Source: JAUXFS01 sp963772635 (GTDB lineage: Bacteria > Pseudomonadota > Alphaproteobacteria > Rhodospirillales > Defluviicoccaceae). From it: a stretch of DNA of 64,000 nucleotides. Every line of letters starts with the position of its first letter. The first letter of the stretch is position 1. Below the pieces are notes generated by a model. That model was given only the letters and a program-made list of their open reading frames with translations, searched no databases and had not been told where the DNA came from. The stretch is taken from the NCBI GenBank assembly GCA_963772635.1, contig CAVYYK010000016.1:1-64000 (forward strand), read 5' to 3'. This document shows positions 53,727-63,511 of the stretch, piece by piece. The position numbers were made by a program, and so were the translations under genes.

Positions 53727-54596
53727 ATGAAGGGTATCATACTCGCCGGCGGGTCCGGCACGCGGCTCTATCCGATCACCAAGGTGGTCAGCAAGCAGCT
53801 GATGCCGATCTACGACAAGCCGATGGTCTATTACCCGCTGACGGTGCTGATGCTGGCGCGCATCCGGGAAATCCTCGTCATCACCACCACCCATGACCGG
53901 CCCCTGTTCGAGGCCCTGCTCGGCGACGGCAGCCAATGGGGCCTCACGCTGTCCTACAAGGAGCAGCCCCGCCCGGAGGGGCTCGCCCATGCCTTCGTTG
54001 TCGGCAAGGAGTTCGTCGGCGACGACCGCTGCGCCCTCGTCCTCGGCGACAACATTTTCTACGGGCACGGTTTCACCGACCTTTTGCGCAGGGCGGCGGC
54101 GCGGGAGCGGGGCGCGACCGTGTTCGCCTACCCGGTGAAGGCGCCGGAGAGCTACGGCGTCGTCGAGTTCGACGCCGAAGGCCGGGCGATCTCGATCGAG
54201 GAGAAGCCGGCCAAGCCAAGGTCGAAATGGGCGGTGACCGGCCTCTATTTCTATGACAACGACGTCGTCGACATCGCCGCGTCGTTGAAGCCGTCGGCGC
54301 GGGGCGAACTGGAGATCACCGACGTCAACCGCATCTATCTGCAACGGGGCGATCTCGCCGTCGAGCAGATGGGGCGTGGCTACGCGTGGCTCGATACCGG
54401 CACCCACGTCTCGCTGCTCCAGGCCGCCGAGTTCGTCCGCACCATCGAGGAGCGGCAAACCCTGAAGATCGCCTGCCCGGAGGAAATCGCCTACCGCATG
54501 GGCTTCATCGACGCGGGCCAACTCCGCGCCCTCGCCGAGCCCCTCCACAACAGCGGCTACGGCCAGTACCTCCTGGAGGTGCTGGCGGACGATTGA
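53727..54596 (+). CDS. rfbA: Glucose-1-phosphate thymidylyltransferase
   Basis: 289 residues from ATG 53727 after AGGAG. Full RfbA/RmlA pattern: GIILAGGSGTRLYPITKVVS (nucleotide loop), KQLMPIYDKPMVYYPLTVLM, ALVLGDNIFYGHGF, EKPAKPRSKWAVTGLYFYDN, GYAWLDTGTHVSLLQAAEFV. It makes dTDP-glucose for rhamnose and related sugars in surface polysaccharides. The usual partners rfbB, C and D are not in the window, so it is an isolated copy. Confidence 0.94.
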   Translation: MKGIILAGGSGTRLYPITKVVSKQLMPIYDKPMVYYPLTVLMLARIREILVITTTHDRPLFEALLGDGSQWGLTLSYKEQPRPEGLAHAFVVGKEFVGDDRCALVLGDNIFYGHGFTDLLRRAAARERGATVFAYPVKAPESYGVVEFDAEGRAISIEEKPAKPRSKWAVTGLYFYDNDVVDIAASLKPSARGELEITDVNRIYLQRGDLAVEQMGRGYAWLDTGTHVSLLQAAEFVRTIEERQTLKIACPEEIAYRMGFIDAGQLRALAEPLHNSGYGQYLLEVLADD

Positions 54597-54646
54597 GCGG
54601 AGGATCGGAAGCTGGGCGTTTTGGGAGAGAGGTCGGGAGACCGAAG

Positions 54647-54938
54647 GCGGCGTTCAAGCTTCGCGCCGAGATCGTCGAACGCTCGTTCGCGCATGTCCTC
54701 GATCGCGGCGGCATGCGCCGGACCTGGCTGCACGGCCGCGACAACGTTCACAAACGCTATCTCCTCCACCTCGCCGGACACAATCTAGGGCTGCTCGACG
54801 CGCCTCCTGATCGGCGCCGGCACCCCGAAGGAGACCAGCGCACGGGGCAAGGCACTCTTGTTGCTCGTTTCCTTTTTGGACAGTTCCATCCTGGTGCTGA
54901 TCGCCGCCATCGGCAGCGATCATGCCGTCCTTGCATGA
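54647..54938 (+). pseudogene. IS1182-type transposase C-terminal fragment
   Basis: The frame KLRAEIVERSFAHVLDRGGM and RRTWLHGRDNVHKRYLLHLA, then HNLGLL, is the C-terminal end of an IS1182-type DDE transposase. One frame change near 54795 leads to RLLIGAGTPKETSARGKALL and the stop at 54938. The N-terminal two thirds are absent; rfbA ends 50 bases upstream. It is a dead remnant marking a past insertion. Confidence 0.75.
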
Positions 54939-55131
54939 GCCTCGGGTTGTGTACAGAGAACCGACTTCGTCAACGGGCGGTTAGGACAGTTAATCCACTT
55001 CGGACTTGCTGTTGCTGGAGCGCCGGCGGCGGAGCCGCTATGATCGCCGCCGATCGGGCCCGACGCGGCGAACCCCCGCCGGCCGGGCGAGCATGACGGG
55101 GCAACAGTCAGGGACCGTTGGAGACACCACC

Positions 55132-56410
55132 ATGACCGGATTTCTCGACCAGTACGACGGCGCCGCCGACGCCGACAAGCTGAAAGTGCTGTTCGGCGCT
55201 ATCCGCAGCGATCCGGACGGCCTGTTCGCCGAGCTGAGGGCGCGGCGGCCGATCCTGCTGACGCCGCCGCCGCAGGTGTTCGCCGTCGTCACCCACATGC
55301 GCGACGTCCAGGAGGTGCTGAGCCAGTGGACGGTGTTCACCGTTCGCCACTACGCCCGCGCCATGGATCCGTCGGTCGGACCGTTCATGCTCGCCCGCGA
55401 CGATACCGAGATCAACCAGCGCGACAAGTCGATCATGCTGACGGTGATGGCCCGCGCCGACGCGCCGACGGTGCGCGACGTCGTCGCCCGCCTCACCCGT
55501 CGCGCCCTCGACGCGCTCGGCGGCCAGGAGCACTTTCGAGGTGGTCGAGGCCGTCTCGCGCCGGGTGCCGATCGAATTCTGCGGGGCCCACTTCGGCTTT
55601 CCCGGCCCCGACCGGCAGACGATGGCGCGCTGGTCGCGGGCGACCCAGCACGACATGTTCTACAACCTGTTCGCCGACCCGGCGATCCACGACGCCAACG
55701 TCCAGGCCGGAACCGAGATGCGCGCCTATCTGAAGCGGCTGATCAGCCAGCGTCACCGCCAGCTGGCCGGCAATCCGGCGCTCGACGACACCCTGTCGCG
55801 GCTCCTCAAGCTGTCGCCGCCGCCGTCGATCGGCTTCGATCGCGAACGCATCGTCAGCAACGTCATGGGCCTGCTGGTCGGCATGGTCGAGACCACTTCG
55901 GCGGCGGTGGTGCAGGCGCTCGATCAGTTGCTCGCCCGGCCGAACGAATTGCAGGCGGCGACCGAGGCGGCGCTGGCCGACGATGATGCGACAGTCGCCG
56001 CCTACGTCTGGGAGGCGCTCCGTTTCTTCCCGATCAACGCCTTCGCCGGCCGCGTCTGCGTCGCCCCCTACACCCTGGCCGGCGGCAGCGATCACGCCAC
56101 CGAGGTGCCAGCCGGCGCGTTCATGCTGGTCGCCGGAAGATCGGCGATGCGCGACGAACGGGCGATCGCCGACCCCGAGACGTTCCGCGCCGACCGGCCG
56201 TCCCATCACACCATCCACTTCGGTCACGGCCCGCACACCTGTCTGGGGTCGCAGATCAACCTGGTGCAGGTCCCGGAGATCGTCAAACACCTGTTGCGGC
56301 TGCCGGGATTGAAGCGCGCCGACGGCCCGGCCGGCGAGCTCGATTTCCAGGGCGGCCCGTTCCCTGAACGGTTCTCGGTCGGCTACGCCGCGCCCGCCGT
56401 GGCGTGCTGA
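55132..56410 (+). CDS. Cytochrome P450, one frameshift
   Basis: About 425 codons from ATG 55132 (GGAG eight bases upstream). The first 135 residues are in one frame (ADKLKVLFGAIRSDPDGLFA, VTHMRDVQEVLSQWTVFTVR). After a change near 55533 the rest follows: FCGAHFGFPGPDRQTMARWS, the I-helix region VSNVMGLLVGMVETTSAAVV, ExxR in VWEALRFFP, and the heme Cys loop FGHGPHTCLGSQINLVQ. The I-helix lacks the usual acidic-Thr pair in its common form (GMVETTS), which may mean altered chemistry. No redox partner gene is adjacent. It converges on the DUF2270 gene across a hairpin. Confidence 0.85.
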
Positions 56411-56454
56411 ACCGCCCTTGGTCGCTCTCCGGGATCCTCGCCGCGACAACGTCC

Positions 56455-56489
56455 GGCCCGCCAACGACGTGAGACCCGGTTGGCGGGCC
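56455..56489. terminator. Bidirectional hairpin between convergent genes
   Basis: GGCCCGCCAAC and GTTGGCGGGCC form a perfect 11-bp stem around a 13-base loop. It lies between the stop of the P450 gene and the end of the convergent DUF2270 gene. There is no T-run, so it is probably a weak or Rho-assisted terminator serving both strands. Confidence 0.6.
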
Positions 56490-56504
56490 CCGGCGACGTC
56501 GAGA

Positions 56505-57211
56505 CTATGCCCTTCCGCTCGTCCCTCCGGCGACATCCAGCAACAGGTCCGGTTCCGACGCGTCTGTGGGGGAGACCGACAGCCTTCTGCGATCCCAGGG
56601 TCGACCACGGCGATCGCGATCCAGGTGAAGTGAAAGAGAAGACCGAAGCCGAGGGCGACATGTCCGGAAAGCGGACCGATCGCCGCCCGCGCCCACAACT
56701 CCTGCATCGAGGCGATCGGCGTCGGGTGGACGAGGATCTTGGCGAGGTAGCACGCGAGAAGCGCGGCGAAGATCCAGCCGTAGGTTCTGCGGATGCGGCG
56801 GCCGACGGCCTCCATGATCGTGATGTGGAACCGCAGATCCCTGTAGTCCTCGGCGAGCAGTTCGGTCCACCCGTTGTCCGTTCGCACCCCCTGACCCGCG
56901 AGAATGGGACCGAAGAAGTTGATCTCCATGACCCGCACGCGGACGCGGAACAGATCGTAGTACAGATACCGACGCGACTCGAAGAAGAGGAAGATGGCGA
57001 CGACCCAGCTGACCAGCAGGATCGGAATGGGCGACGCGTCGGCGCTGCTGAAAGTCACCGACAGGGCGATGCCGGTGACGACGACCGCCCAGTTGCTGGT
57101 CGTGTCGAGGCGGTTCCGCCAGATTTTGCTCTGATACATCTCTCCGCGATACAGATGCGCGAGAGCGCCGATTTCGGCGGCGCCGAAGCCTGCCGCCTGT
57201 TTGCTGTCCAT
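56505..57211 (-). CDS. DUF2270 family membrane protein, probable C-terminal frameshift
   Basis: Starts at ATG 57211. The family pattern is clear: LAHLYRGEMYQSKIWRNRLD, TTSNWAVVVTGIALSVTFSS, FLFFESRRYLYYDLFRVRVR, MEAVGRRIRRTYGWIFAALL. Four hydrophobic segments end at HVALGFGLLFHFTWIAIAVV. The first frame then runs on with no stop for another kilobase across the P450 gene, which is not credible. A single shift near 56600 gives SVSPTDASEPDLLLDVAGGT and a stop at 56505, just before the terminator hairpin. The role of DUF2270 is unknown. The end coordinate is tentative. Confidence 0.65.
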
Positions 57212-57422
57212 ACTCGTTTCTCCCGTTCGAGGCCGGCTCGATCGGGGATTGTCCCGCCAAAGGATCGCTCTGGAAAGCGCTGTTTCACTCGATGCGAGGC
57301 GAAGAGGCTTGCGGTGCGGGTTGGTCGTAAGCGGACCGCCCATGGTATTGACCCGACCGACCTTGCCGCTGGAGACTCGGGATGCCGTTGTTCCGCTGCC
57401 GAAGCTCGGTAACCGTGCCGAT

Positions 57423-57791
57423 CTACTCGCTTTTCAGCCAGTTCCACGCGTCGTCCCGCTGGGCTGGATCGAACCGCTTCACCTCCGCCATCTTGAAGAT
57501 GTCGGCCATCCGATCGACCTCGTCCTGCAGGTCCGCGGCGCAGACGAACGCGATCCGCTCGACCAGGGCGCGATGCCGCAGCTCGAAAGACAGTCCGGCG
57601 GACTTGACCCCGGGCTCGAAGCCTTCCAGCCCATCGTAATCGACGAACGCGCGCATTCTCTCCTTTTCCGAGAGGGAGGCGAACATGCCCTCGAGAGCGG
57701 GCGTTATGCTGTCCTCGTCGACGACGGTCAGGATCCCGGTGGCCCTGAAGGCGACGATGTTGCCTTCTGTTTCCGGCAACAGCTCGATCAT
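57423..57791 (-). CDS. STAS/SEC14-like (SpoIIAA-like) domain protein
   Basis: 122 residues: MIELLPETEGNIVAFRATGI at the start, LVERIAFVCAADLQDEVDRM and EVKRFDPAQRDDAWNWLKSE at the end, the pattern of small SpoIIAA-like STAS proteins often found near membrane or phosphotransfer genes. They probably bind lipids or partner proteins; no activity is known. It stands alone, 211 bases from the DUF2270 start. Confidence 0.8.
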   Translation of the reverse strand: MIELLPETEGNIVAFRATGILTVVDEDSITPALEGMFASLSEKERMRAFVDYDGLEGFEPGVKSAGLSFELRHRALVERIAFVCAADLQDEVDRMADIFKMAEVKRFDPAQRDDAWNWLKSE

Positions 57792-57925
57792 CTGAATCCC
57801 TCCCGCTCAAAACCGAGGCACTTCGATTACTGCCCCGGGTTCTAGCACGCGGGGCGTCACGCGCGAAGGCCAATAGCGCATTCCACCGGTGTTGACGGTA
57901 ACGAGGCGGCCGAGTCACTCATCAT

Positions 57926-57963
57926 GAGAAAAAGAAAGGCCCGCACACCGATGTGTGCGGGCC
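57926..57963 (-). terminator. Rho-independent terminator of the MipA/OmpV gene
   Basis: GGCCCGCACAC and GTGTGCGGGCC form a perfect 11-bp stem with a four-base loop. On the minus strand it is followed by TTTCTTTTTCTC. It lies about 40 bases downstream of the stop of the outer-membrane protein gene. Confidence 0.88.
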
Positions 57964-58001
57964 AGCGAATGTCTGGGGAGGATAAGAAAGTGGTCGCGCC
58001 G

Positions 58002-58872
58002 CTACCAAGTGTACGAGACGGCAACCGACCCGATCAGCTGATTCGCGCTGCCTCGATCGTCGGTTACGGGACTGTCCTTGGCGTCGCCGAAGAGGCGCTT
58101 GTACGTCCCGCCGAAGTTGAGCAACCAGTTGTCGGTGATGCTGTACCCGAAGGTCGCGCCGAAAGCAGCGTCCTTGAAGGCGGCATCGGCGTTGTACTTG
58201 TCGAGCCCACTCCGTTGCGAATCCTTTTGGTCGATCCCGAAATACTCGCTCATGTAGCCGCCGGACGCATAGGCACCGGAACCGACAAGCCGCATCGACC
58301 AGCTTTTGCCCAGTGGCATCCGGTACTCGACCTCCGGAATGATCTGATAGCCGTCGTAGACACCGGACACGTCGAACGGGGCGAGCACGGTGAGCCCAAG
58401 AACCTTACCACCCGAAAAACGGAAGTCGTAGCCGCCGGAGACACCGAGGTTGAATGCGGTCGTCCCGCCGCTATGAATCTTGTCGACCCGCTTGTCCTTG
58501 ACGTCGCGCTGACCGGGAGTACAGCTGCGCTAGAGGGCCCAGTCGCCAGTTCGGGCTCGGTATCAGGTTCGTCTCGAGGTTGAGGCCACCGCGGCCGGGC
58601 CCGAGTTGACCGTAGATCGGTCCCTTCTGTGCGCGAACCAGGGGGAAGAGAGATCCCCTGTAGTCGTTGGAGCCCTCATAGTCGGGGCTTACCGCCGCGC
58701 CGCCGCCAAGCGTCCAATGCCATTTGTCATCGCCGGGCTTGCCGAGGGTCGACGCACCCGTTCCGCCCGCGCCGACACCAACACCGGCCGCCTTCTGCGC
58801 CCAGGCCTCGGGAGCGGCGAGCAATATTAAGAGCGCCACGGCCGCCGCGATCGCAACCACTTCTCTTCTCAT
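58002..58872 (-). CDS. MipA/OmpV family outer-membrane protein, one frameshift
   Basis: About 290 codons from ATG 58872 (GGGAGGA upstream). A signal peptide (VVAIAAAVALLILLAAPEAW, cleavage near AWAQ) is followed by the beta barrel: WTLGGGAAVSPDYEGSNDYR, RGGLNLETNLIPSPNWRLGP. A frame change near 58515 continues into VSGGYDFRFSGGKVLGLTV, GYQIIPEVEYRMPLGKSWSM and the final strand QLIGSVAVSYTW. A terminal aromatic residue and alternating strands fit an outer-membrane barrel. MipA/OmpV proteins act as scaffolds or pores; the ligand is unknown. Confidence 0.85.
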
Positions 58873-59099
58873 CAACCAAATCCTCCCGATCTTCCGACCG
58901 TGGAGACGAACGTCACCATTCTCGACGGTTCGGTGAGGCAAAATTCCCCAAGCTTGTAGCCTCGTGGTAGCATGAGTATGGAACGAATGCACCCGCTTTC
59001 CAGGACCTTGAGGCACTCCTAAGCGACAACGCGCCGCAACTGTGACCTTTGCGTAACACGTGTCGCTCGAAGCTCACCGTTGGCGTCGCTCCGAGCCGC

Positions 59100-59486
59100 T
59101 CATTTTGGGCACGGCCACTGGGCGGCGGCGGCGCGGACCAGGCTGTCGATCGCGGACTCTTTCATGTATTGCGGATTGGCCGCGGCATAGCTCGCATAGA
59201 CGGTCACCACGTCGTCCAGCGTTACATTCTTGGGGGCACAAACCAACCGATCGAAATTCGGTCCGGCAGCGAGCGCGTCATGAAGTTGCCCGGCGCCCTC
59301 GATGAAGCCGACGCAATATGCGTGCGCCACGGGGTAATCGGGATGGTTCGGGCCCAACGTGCACATGTCCAACAGGTCCTGCCCCGTCCGCAGCTCGAAA
59401 TCCTCCAGGCTGTAGCCGCTCTTGGCCTGTGCGCCGCCCGATGCCAATGCCACCGCAGCGGCGAGCGCGAAGAATATCCTGTGCAT
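59100..59486 (-). CDS. Rap1a/Tai-type exported protein
   Basis: 128 residues from ATG 59486 after AGGAGGAG. A signal peptide (IFFALAAAVALASGGAQAKS) precedes the Rap1a/Tai fold: GQDLLDMCTLGPNHPDYPVA, HAYCVGFIEGAGQLHDALAA, VCAPKNVTLDDVVTVYASYA. Some members are immunity proteins against type VI amidase effectors, but many stand alone. No type VI genes are in the window. A glycine-zipper lipoprotein gene lies 100 bases upstream on the same strand. Confidence 0.85.
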   Translation of the reverse strand: MHRIFFALAAAVALASGGAQAKSGYSLEDFELRTGQDLLDMCTLGPNHPDYPVAHAYCVGFIEGAGQLHDALAAGPNFDRLVCAPKNVTLDDVVTVYASYAAANPQYMKESAIDSLVRAAAAQWPCPK

Positions 59487-59588
59487 CAATCACTCCTCCT
59501 CTTGTTGTCCGTTGGCTCCGCCGAGATCGACGCTCCGCGCGATCGCCCGAAAAGATGAGGCCGCTATGAACCCATTCCAGCCCCGCCG

Positions 59589-59948
59589 CTATTGCGCTTG
59601 TTGCTGCAGTTGCTGGTTCTCCTGGCGGAGCCGTTGCGACTCGGCTTCCGCGGCCTCGCGCTTCTTGCGCTGGTCGACGATATAGCCGCCGCCGGCGCCG
59701 AGGGTCGCGCCGGCCGCGGCACCGATCGCCGCGCCGGTTCCGGGAACGCCGGCGAAAGCACCGAACAGGGCGCCGGCGGCCGCGCCCGCGGCGGCGCCGA
59801 TCCCCGCGCCGCTCGCGGTCCGTTGTTCGGTTTCCGACATGGTGCAACCGCCGAGGACGACCGCCAGCGCCAGAAGCAATGGCGCAAACAGTCGAAGCCA
59901 TACTCTCAGATTTGGCCCGTAGGCCCGGTCAACCGTGCTGGCATGCAT
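59589..59948 (-). CDS. Glycine-zipper lipoprotein
   Basis: 119 residues from ATG 59948 (GGAG nine bases upstream). A signal peptide ends in the lipobox VVLGGC near residue 35. Residues 45-90 are a glycine zipper (GAGIGAAAGAAAGALFGAFA, GAAIGAAAGATLGAGGGYIV). The end is a coiled coil with many Gln (RLRQENQQLQQQAQ). It is probably an outer-membrane lipoprotein of the YMGG/OmpA-like zipper group. Confidence 0.85.
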   Translation of the reverse strand: MHASTVDRAYGPNLRVWLRLFAPLLLALAVVLGGCTMSETEQRTASGAGIGAAAGAAAGALFGAFAGVPGTGAAIGAAAGATLGAGGGYIVDQRKKREAAEAESQRLRQENQQLQQQAQ

Positions 59949-60177
59949 GGCACGAACTCCTTCTCGAAATCTTTGTCGTCAGCGGTCGCAAGGACCCGCG
60001 AAACTCAAGCAAGGTAGGTATAGGTATCGGATCGTCCCGGAGCAACCCTCCGGCCGATCCGCATGGAGCCCGGTCGTCGAGTTCCATCGGCTGATCCACT
60101 CTCGAAAGGCGTCATTGTCGAACGGAGACTGCGTCGCGGGTCGGGCTCGCGGTTCGGGACCGCGCCGTTCGCAGGGT

Positions 60178-61925
60178 CTAACGCGAGACGGTGGCCTGCC
60201 GTTGGACGAAGTCCCGGCACAGAACAAACTGCTCCGTGCCGAAATCGTAGATCCAGTTTTCGACGTTCTTGTTGCAATACGCGCTCATTTTGTCCGGGTC
60301 TTCGGTGCTGTTGAATTCATACCCGAGAGCCTTCTGAAAGCCGCCGAGGATGTTCGCCCAGACATTCTTGTTTTCTCGCCGTCTATTCAGCGCTGCCTCC
60401 ATTTCCCGCCTTTTCTCGGTTTCCGCCAGTCGGCGAGTCTCCTCCGCAACGACCTCGGCATCGAGCCTGTTCACCAGGGCTTCGGTGATTCTGCCGTCGG
60501 CCGCTTCGCCCTTGTCCTTCTGGTACGCGCGGACCGCCGCCCGGGTCTTGCTTCCCGCCAGTCCGTCCGTGGGGCCGGGATCGTATCCCAGGCGAGAGAG
60601 AAGGTCCTGGGCGGTCTTTACCTGGGTCTCCTGCACGGGTGGGGTCCTCTCGGTCTTGGCGGCCGGCCGACTTGGCTTCGGCGACGGCGTCCGAGCGGTT
60701 GTCTCGCTGTCCGGTTTGATCCTTGGTCGCTGGATTTTCTTCGATGCGGCGGCGGCGGCGGCGGCGCGATCATCGGTTCCTCCGGCAGGCGCGTCCGTTG
60801 GGGATGCCGCCGGCTGCAGCGATGCTTGCTGCGACGATTCCTCGGGCCGCGACGCCTTCCTCGGGCTGCGAAGTTTCCTCGGGCCGCGACGCTTCCTCGG
60901 GCCGCGAAGTTTCCTCGGGCTGCGAAGTTTCCTCGGGCCGCGACGTCACCTCCGGCGGGGGCGCTTCCCCGGGCGTCGTGACGGCGACGGAGTTGCCGTC
61001 GCCGACGGTGGCGCCGAGAAGATCCCGGGAGATTTCTTCCCGCGAAACCGTATCGAACGCGTTGCCGCCGACCGTATCCTCGTGCCCGGCGGCGGTTTCG
61101 AAAGCGTCGGGTTCGAGTTGCGTTTGGGAGGTCCCGTTGTCGGTGCCGTTCAATACCGGACTGACGGGATCGCCTTCATCGGGCACCGGGTCGGACACGA
61201 CCTTCCCGTCGGCGTCGCCGAGAGTCGGGTCGGTGTTCCTTTCGATCAGAAGCGCGACCACATCTTCGCCACCGGCGGCGGCGGTGTTCAGCGGTTTCCT
61301 CTCCTCGTTGCCGGGTGCATTGACTTCGGCGCCGGCATCCGGCGCGGCTTCGATGACGGCGGTGCTGCCGCTTTCCACCGCCTCGTTCGACGAGGTTTCA
61401 ACATTCCCGTCGATCGCGTCGGGGTCGAGCTCCGCCGCGGGTTGATCCGAAACCACCGTCCCATCACCATCGGACTTCGCCGCGTCCGCGTTTTCGTTGG
61501 TGATGCCCTGGAGCAAATTTGGAAAGGCGCCGGCGACACTGCTCTTCTTCTTGCCGCCGTGGGTCCACATGATGGCGAGACGGTACGCCTCGGCGAGTTG
61601 CTCTCGCGTCATCTTGCCGGCGAGGGCGTCGCGCGCCCTACTCGCTTCCGGCATCCCTTGAGCCGTTGCGAGGGCATACCACGCGTGGGCCATCGCCACG
61701 TCCCGCGGAATCCCGCGACCCTCCTCGAACAATTGGCCCAAGCGGTATTGTGCCAGGGCGCTGCCGCGATCGGCTTCATCGAGCAGTTCGTGCATCGCCT
61801 TCTCTATTCCTATGGGAACTCTGCGTTGGGTGATCCTCGAAGAAGACCGCGGTTCCCTTGAGAAAAATTAGAAACATGCCAAAGACAATGGAAAGAACGA
61901 ATAGCCGCGGCTTGTTTGAAACCAT
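60178..61925 (-). CDS. Membrane-anchored Sel1-repeat / peptidoglycan-binding protein, two frameshifts
   Basis: Starts at ATG 61925 with a membrane anchor (LFVLSIVFGMFLIFLKGTAV). A frame change near 61800 leads to MHELLDEADRGSALAQYRLG and a Sel1 repeat (EEGRGIPRDVAMAHAWYALA). There follows a 200-residue acidic, disordered part with ETSRPEETSQPEE repeats. A second change near 60855 leads to a Pro/Ala linker and a C-terminal peptidoglycan-binding domain 1 (TAQDLLSRLGYDPGPTDGLA, TRAAVRAYQKDKG). The 60855 lesion is an extra base in a G run: a sister repeat reads GAAGCG where this one reads GAAGGCG. About 580 residues in all, spanning the periplasm to the wall. The N-terminal part is paralogous to the gene at 63512. 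Confidence 0.72.
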
Positions 61926-62130
61926 GAACTGAACCGCACTGCGGGTCGGTTCCTTCAGGGATTGCCTCACACGTTTCAACCGCGGCTTGTTTGAAACCGC
62001 GAACTGAACCACGCCACGAATCGATTTCTCCAGGGATTGCCAAACAGATTTCACCCGGGGCTTGTTTGAAACAGCGAACTGAACCGCGCGGCAAATCGAT
62101 TTCTCCAGGAATTTCCAAACAAAACTCAAC
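61905..62130. repeat. 75-bp tandem repeat, three copies
   Basis: Three consecutive units of exactly 75 bases begin at 61905, 61980 and 62055, each opening with a variant of CCGCGGCTTGTTTGAAAC. The first unit contains the start codon region of the Sel1/peptidoglycan-binding gene. The others carry the same context with the ATG replaced by GCT or GCG. Because 75 is a multiple of three, the units also read as 25-residue repeats (SLEKSIRGVVQFAVSNKPRL) in frame. Confidence 0.85.
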
Positions 62131-62184
62131 AGAAATTCTATCCTTTCGAGTGACCTTTTCCAGAAATATGTATTCTCCGGAAAG

Positions 62185-63291
62185 TCATCCCGTGGCCGAC
62201 GATTTCGCAAAACCCGCCGATTTCTCGATATCAATGGTTTTTCCAAGGCCCGAGTCCGGTTCATCCCCAAAGTGGATGTTGCCCTTCGGGTCCTCGGTTT
62301 CCGCTGTCGCTGCGCCGGAAACGTAAACGGCGGGGCCTGGCGGCATTTCGGGGATCTCTATTGATTCCGTTGGCGCGCCGGGAAGGCGCTCCATATCCGA
62401 AGGACCCACCGGGCGCGCGGTCTTGCCCGCTGAGCGATCTCCAGGCGCACGGCCCCGGCGGCCATTCGCCACTTCTTCTACCATCACCGCCGATTCTACC
62501 ATTGGTGCCGTGACGGTTCTGCTGGTCTCGAGGCTCGCAACGACCATAGCCGACCGACAGATGCGGTTGATCGCCAATGGATTGCCTTCGGAATACCGAA
62601 TGATTCGATCGATGGCATCCGGCGCAAACAGCTCTGATCCGTCCTGTCCCGCTACTTGCAGGCGGTGAAGGATGAAGGGCTCGATGTCGTGGTCCGGCAG
62701 TCGTTGAATGCTGACGCTTGCGTCGGCCAAGCGACGCTGGGTCGCGAATGTGGCGTCGATCGGTTTCTCCGGTGAGTCCGGACAACCGGCCAGCACGATG
62801 CTCAGATATCCTCGTTCCTCCGCCGGCAACGCCGACAACGCCACGATACTCTCGAGCGCCTGTCCTGAAAGATGCTCCGCGCCGTCGAGGAGCAAGGCCG
62901 AGGGCGCGTTTCCGGTATAGGTCCGCTTCAGGATCGCCGCCAAATGGGTTTCGTCGTAATCCTGACCGACACCTTCGTCGGAAACACCAAATCCCTCTCG
63001 GCATGCGATGACGATATCGTTGAACGACGGGCTGCCGTTGCAGGAGAGAACGCCGGTAGGCGCCAACAGGTCGATTTCGCCGTCGGTTTGCAGCTTCGCC
63101 GCCAGATAGCGAAGCATCACCGTTTTGCCCATCCCGCGCTTTGCGCTGAGCAACATCAACCCTTTGCTCTTGTGGATGCCTGAGGTCAGATGTTTGGAGA
63201 CGTTTTCGCGCGCCGTATCCAAATAAATAAATCGAAGATCCGGACTGATTCCGAAAGCTTCTTCCCGCAGTCCAAAATACTTATAGGACAT
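62185..63291 (-). CDS. ExeA/GspA-like AAA ATPase
   Basis: 368 residues from ATG 63291. The start SYKYFGLREEAFGISPDLRF is typical of ExeA/MshM-type ATPases. Walker A is LSAKRGMGKTVMLRYLA (near residue 50). The Walker B region is SALLLDGAEHLSGQ, where the usual DE is DG, an odd feature. It has YSEGNPLAINRICRSAMVVA in the lid. The last 80 residues are an acidic, Pro/Gly-rich tail without homology. ExeA proteins carry a peptidoglycan-binding part; here that domain is in the next gene downstream, suggesting a split ExeA-like pair acting at the cell wall. Confidence 0.8.
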   Translation of the reverse strand: MSYKYFGLREEAFGISPDLRFIYLDTARENVSKHLTSGIHKSKGLMLLSAKRGMGKTVMLRYLAAKLQTDGEIDLLAPTGVLSCNGSPSFNDIVIACREGFGVSDEGVGQDYDETHLAAILKRTYTGNAPSALLLDGAEHLSGQALESIVALSALPAEERGYLSIVLAGCPDSPEKPIDATFATQRRLADASVSIQRLPDHDIEPFILHRLQVAGQDGSELFAPDAIDRIIRYSEGNPLAINRICRSAMVVASLETSRTVTAPMVESAVMVEEVANGRRGRAPGDRSAGKTARPVGPSDMERLPGAPTESIEIPEMPPGPAVYVSGAATAETEDPKGNIHFGDEPDSGLGKTIDIEKSAGFAKSSATG

Positions 63292-63511
63292 ATTCTTTAT
63301 CCTGAGCTCCACATTGTTATAGATTCAAAAAAAAATAAACTTTTACAATTCTTGTATAACAAAGTGGCAAAATTTTTGTTTTCGCGATCTTTCAGGAGTC
63401 CTTCATGTGACTTCATGTGCATCGACAATGCCTAAACCTTGCCGATTTAGTGTCGTTCGCTCACTCAGGCTCAAAGCATAGCCGCCCCGCCACCACCCGA
63501 TTCGGCAGAGA

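Noticed and set aside
55493..57343. A single 616-codon minus-strand gene running through the P450 region
   Set aside because: Only the first ~200 residues are DUF2270-like. The rest is antisense to the P450 and would read through a strong hairpin; a frameshift near 56600 explains it better.
59100..59486. Immunity gene of a type VI effector pair
   Set aside because: The Rap1a/Tai fold is seen, but no amidase effector or type VI gene is adjacent, so an immunity role is not supported here.
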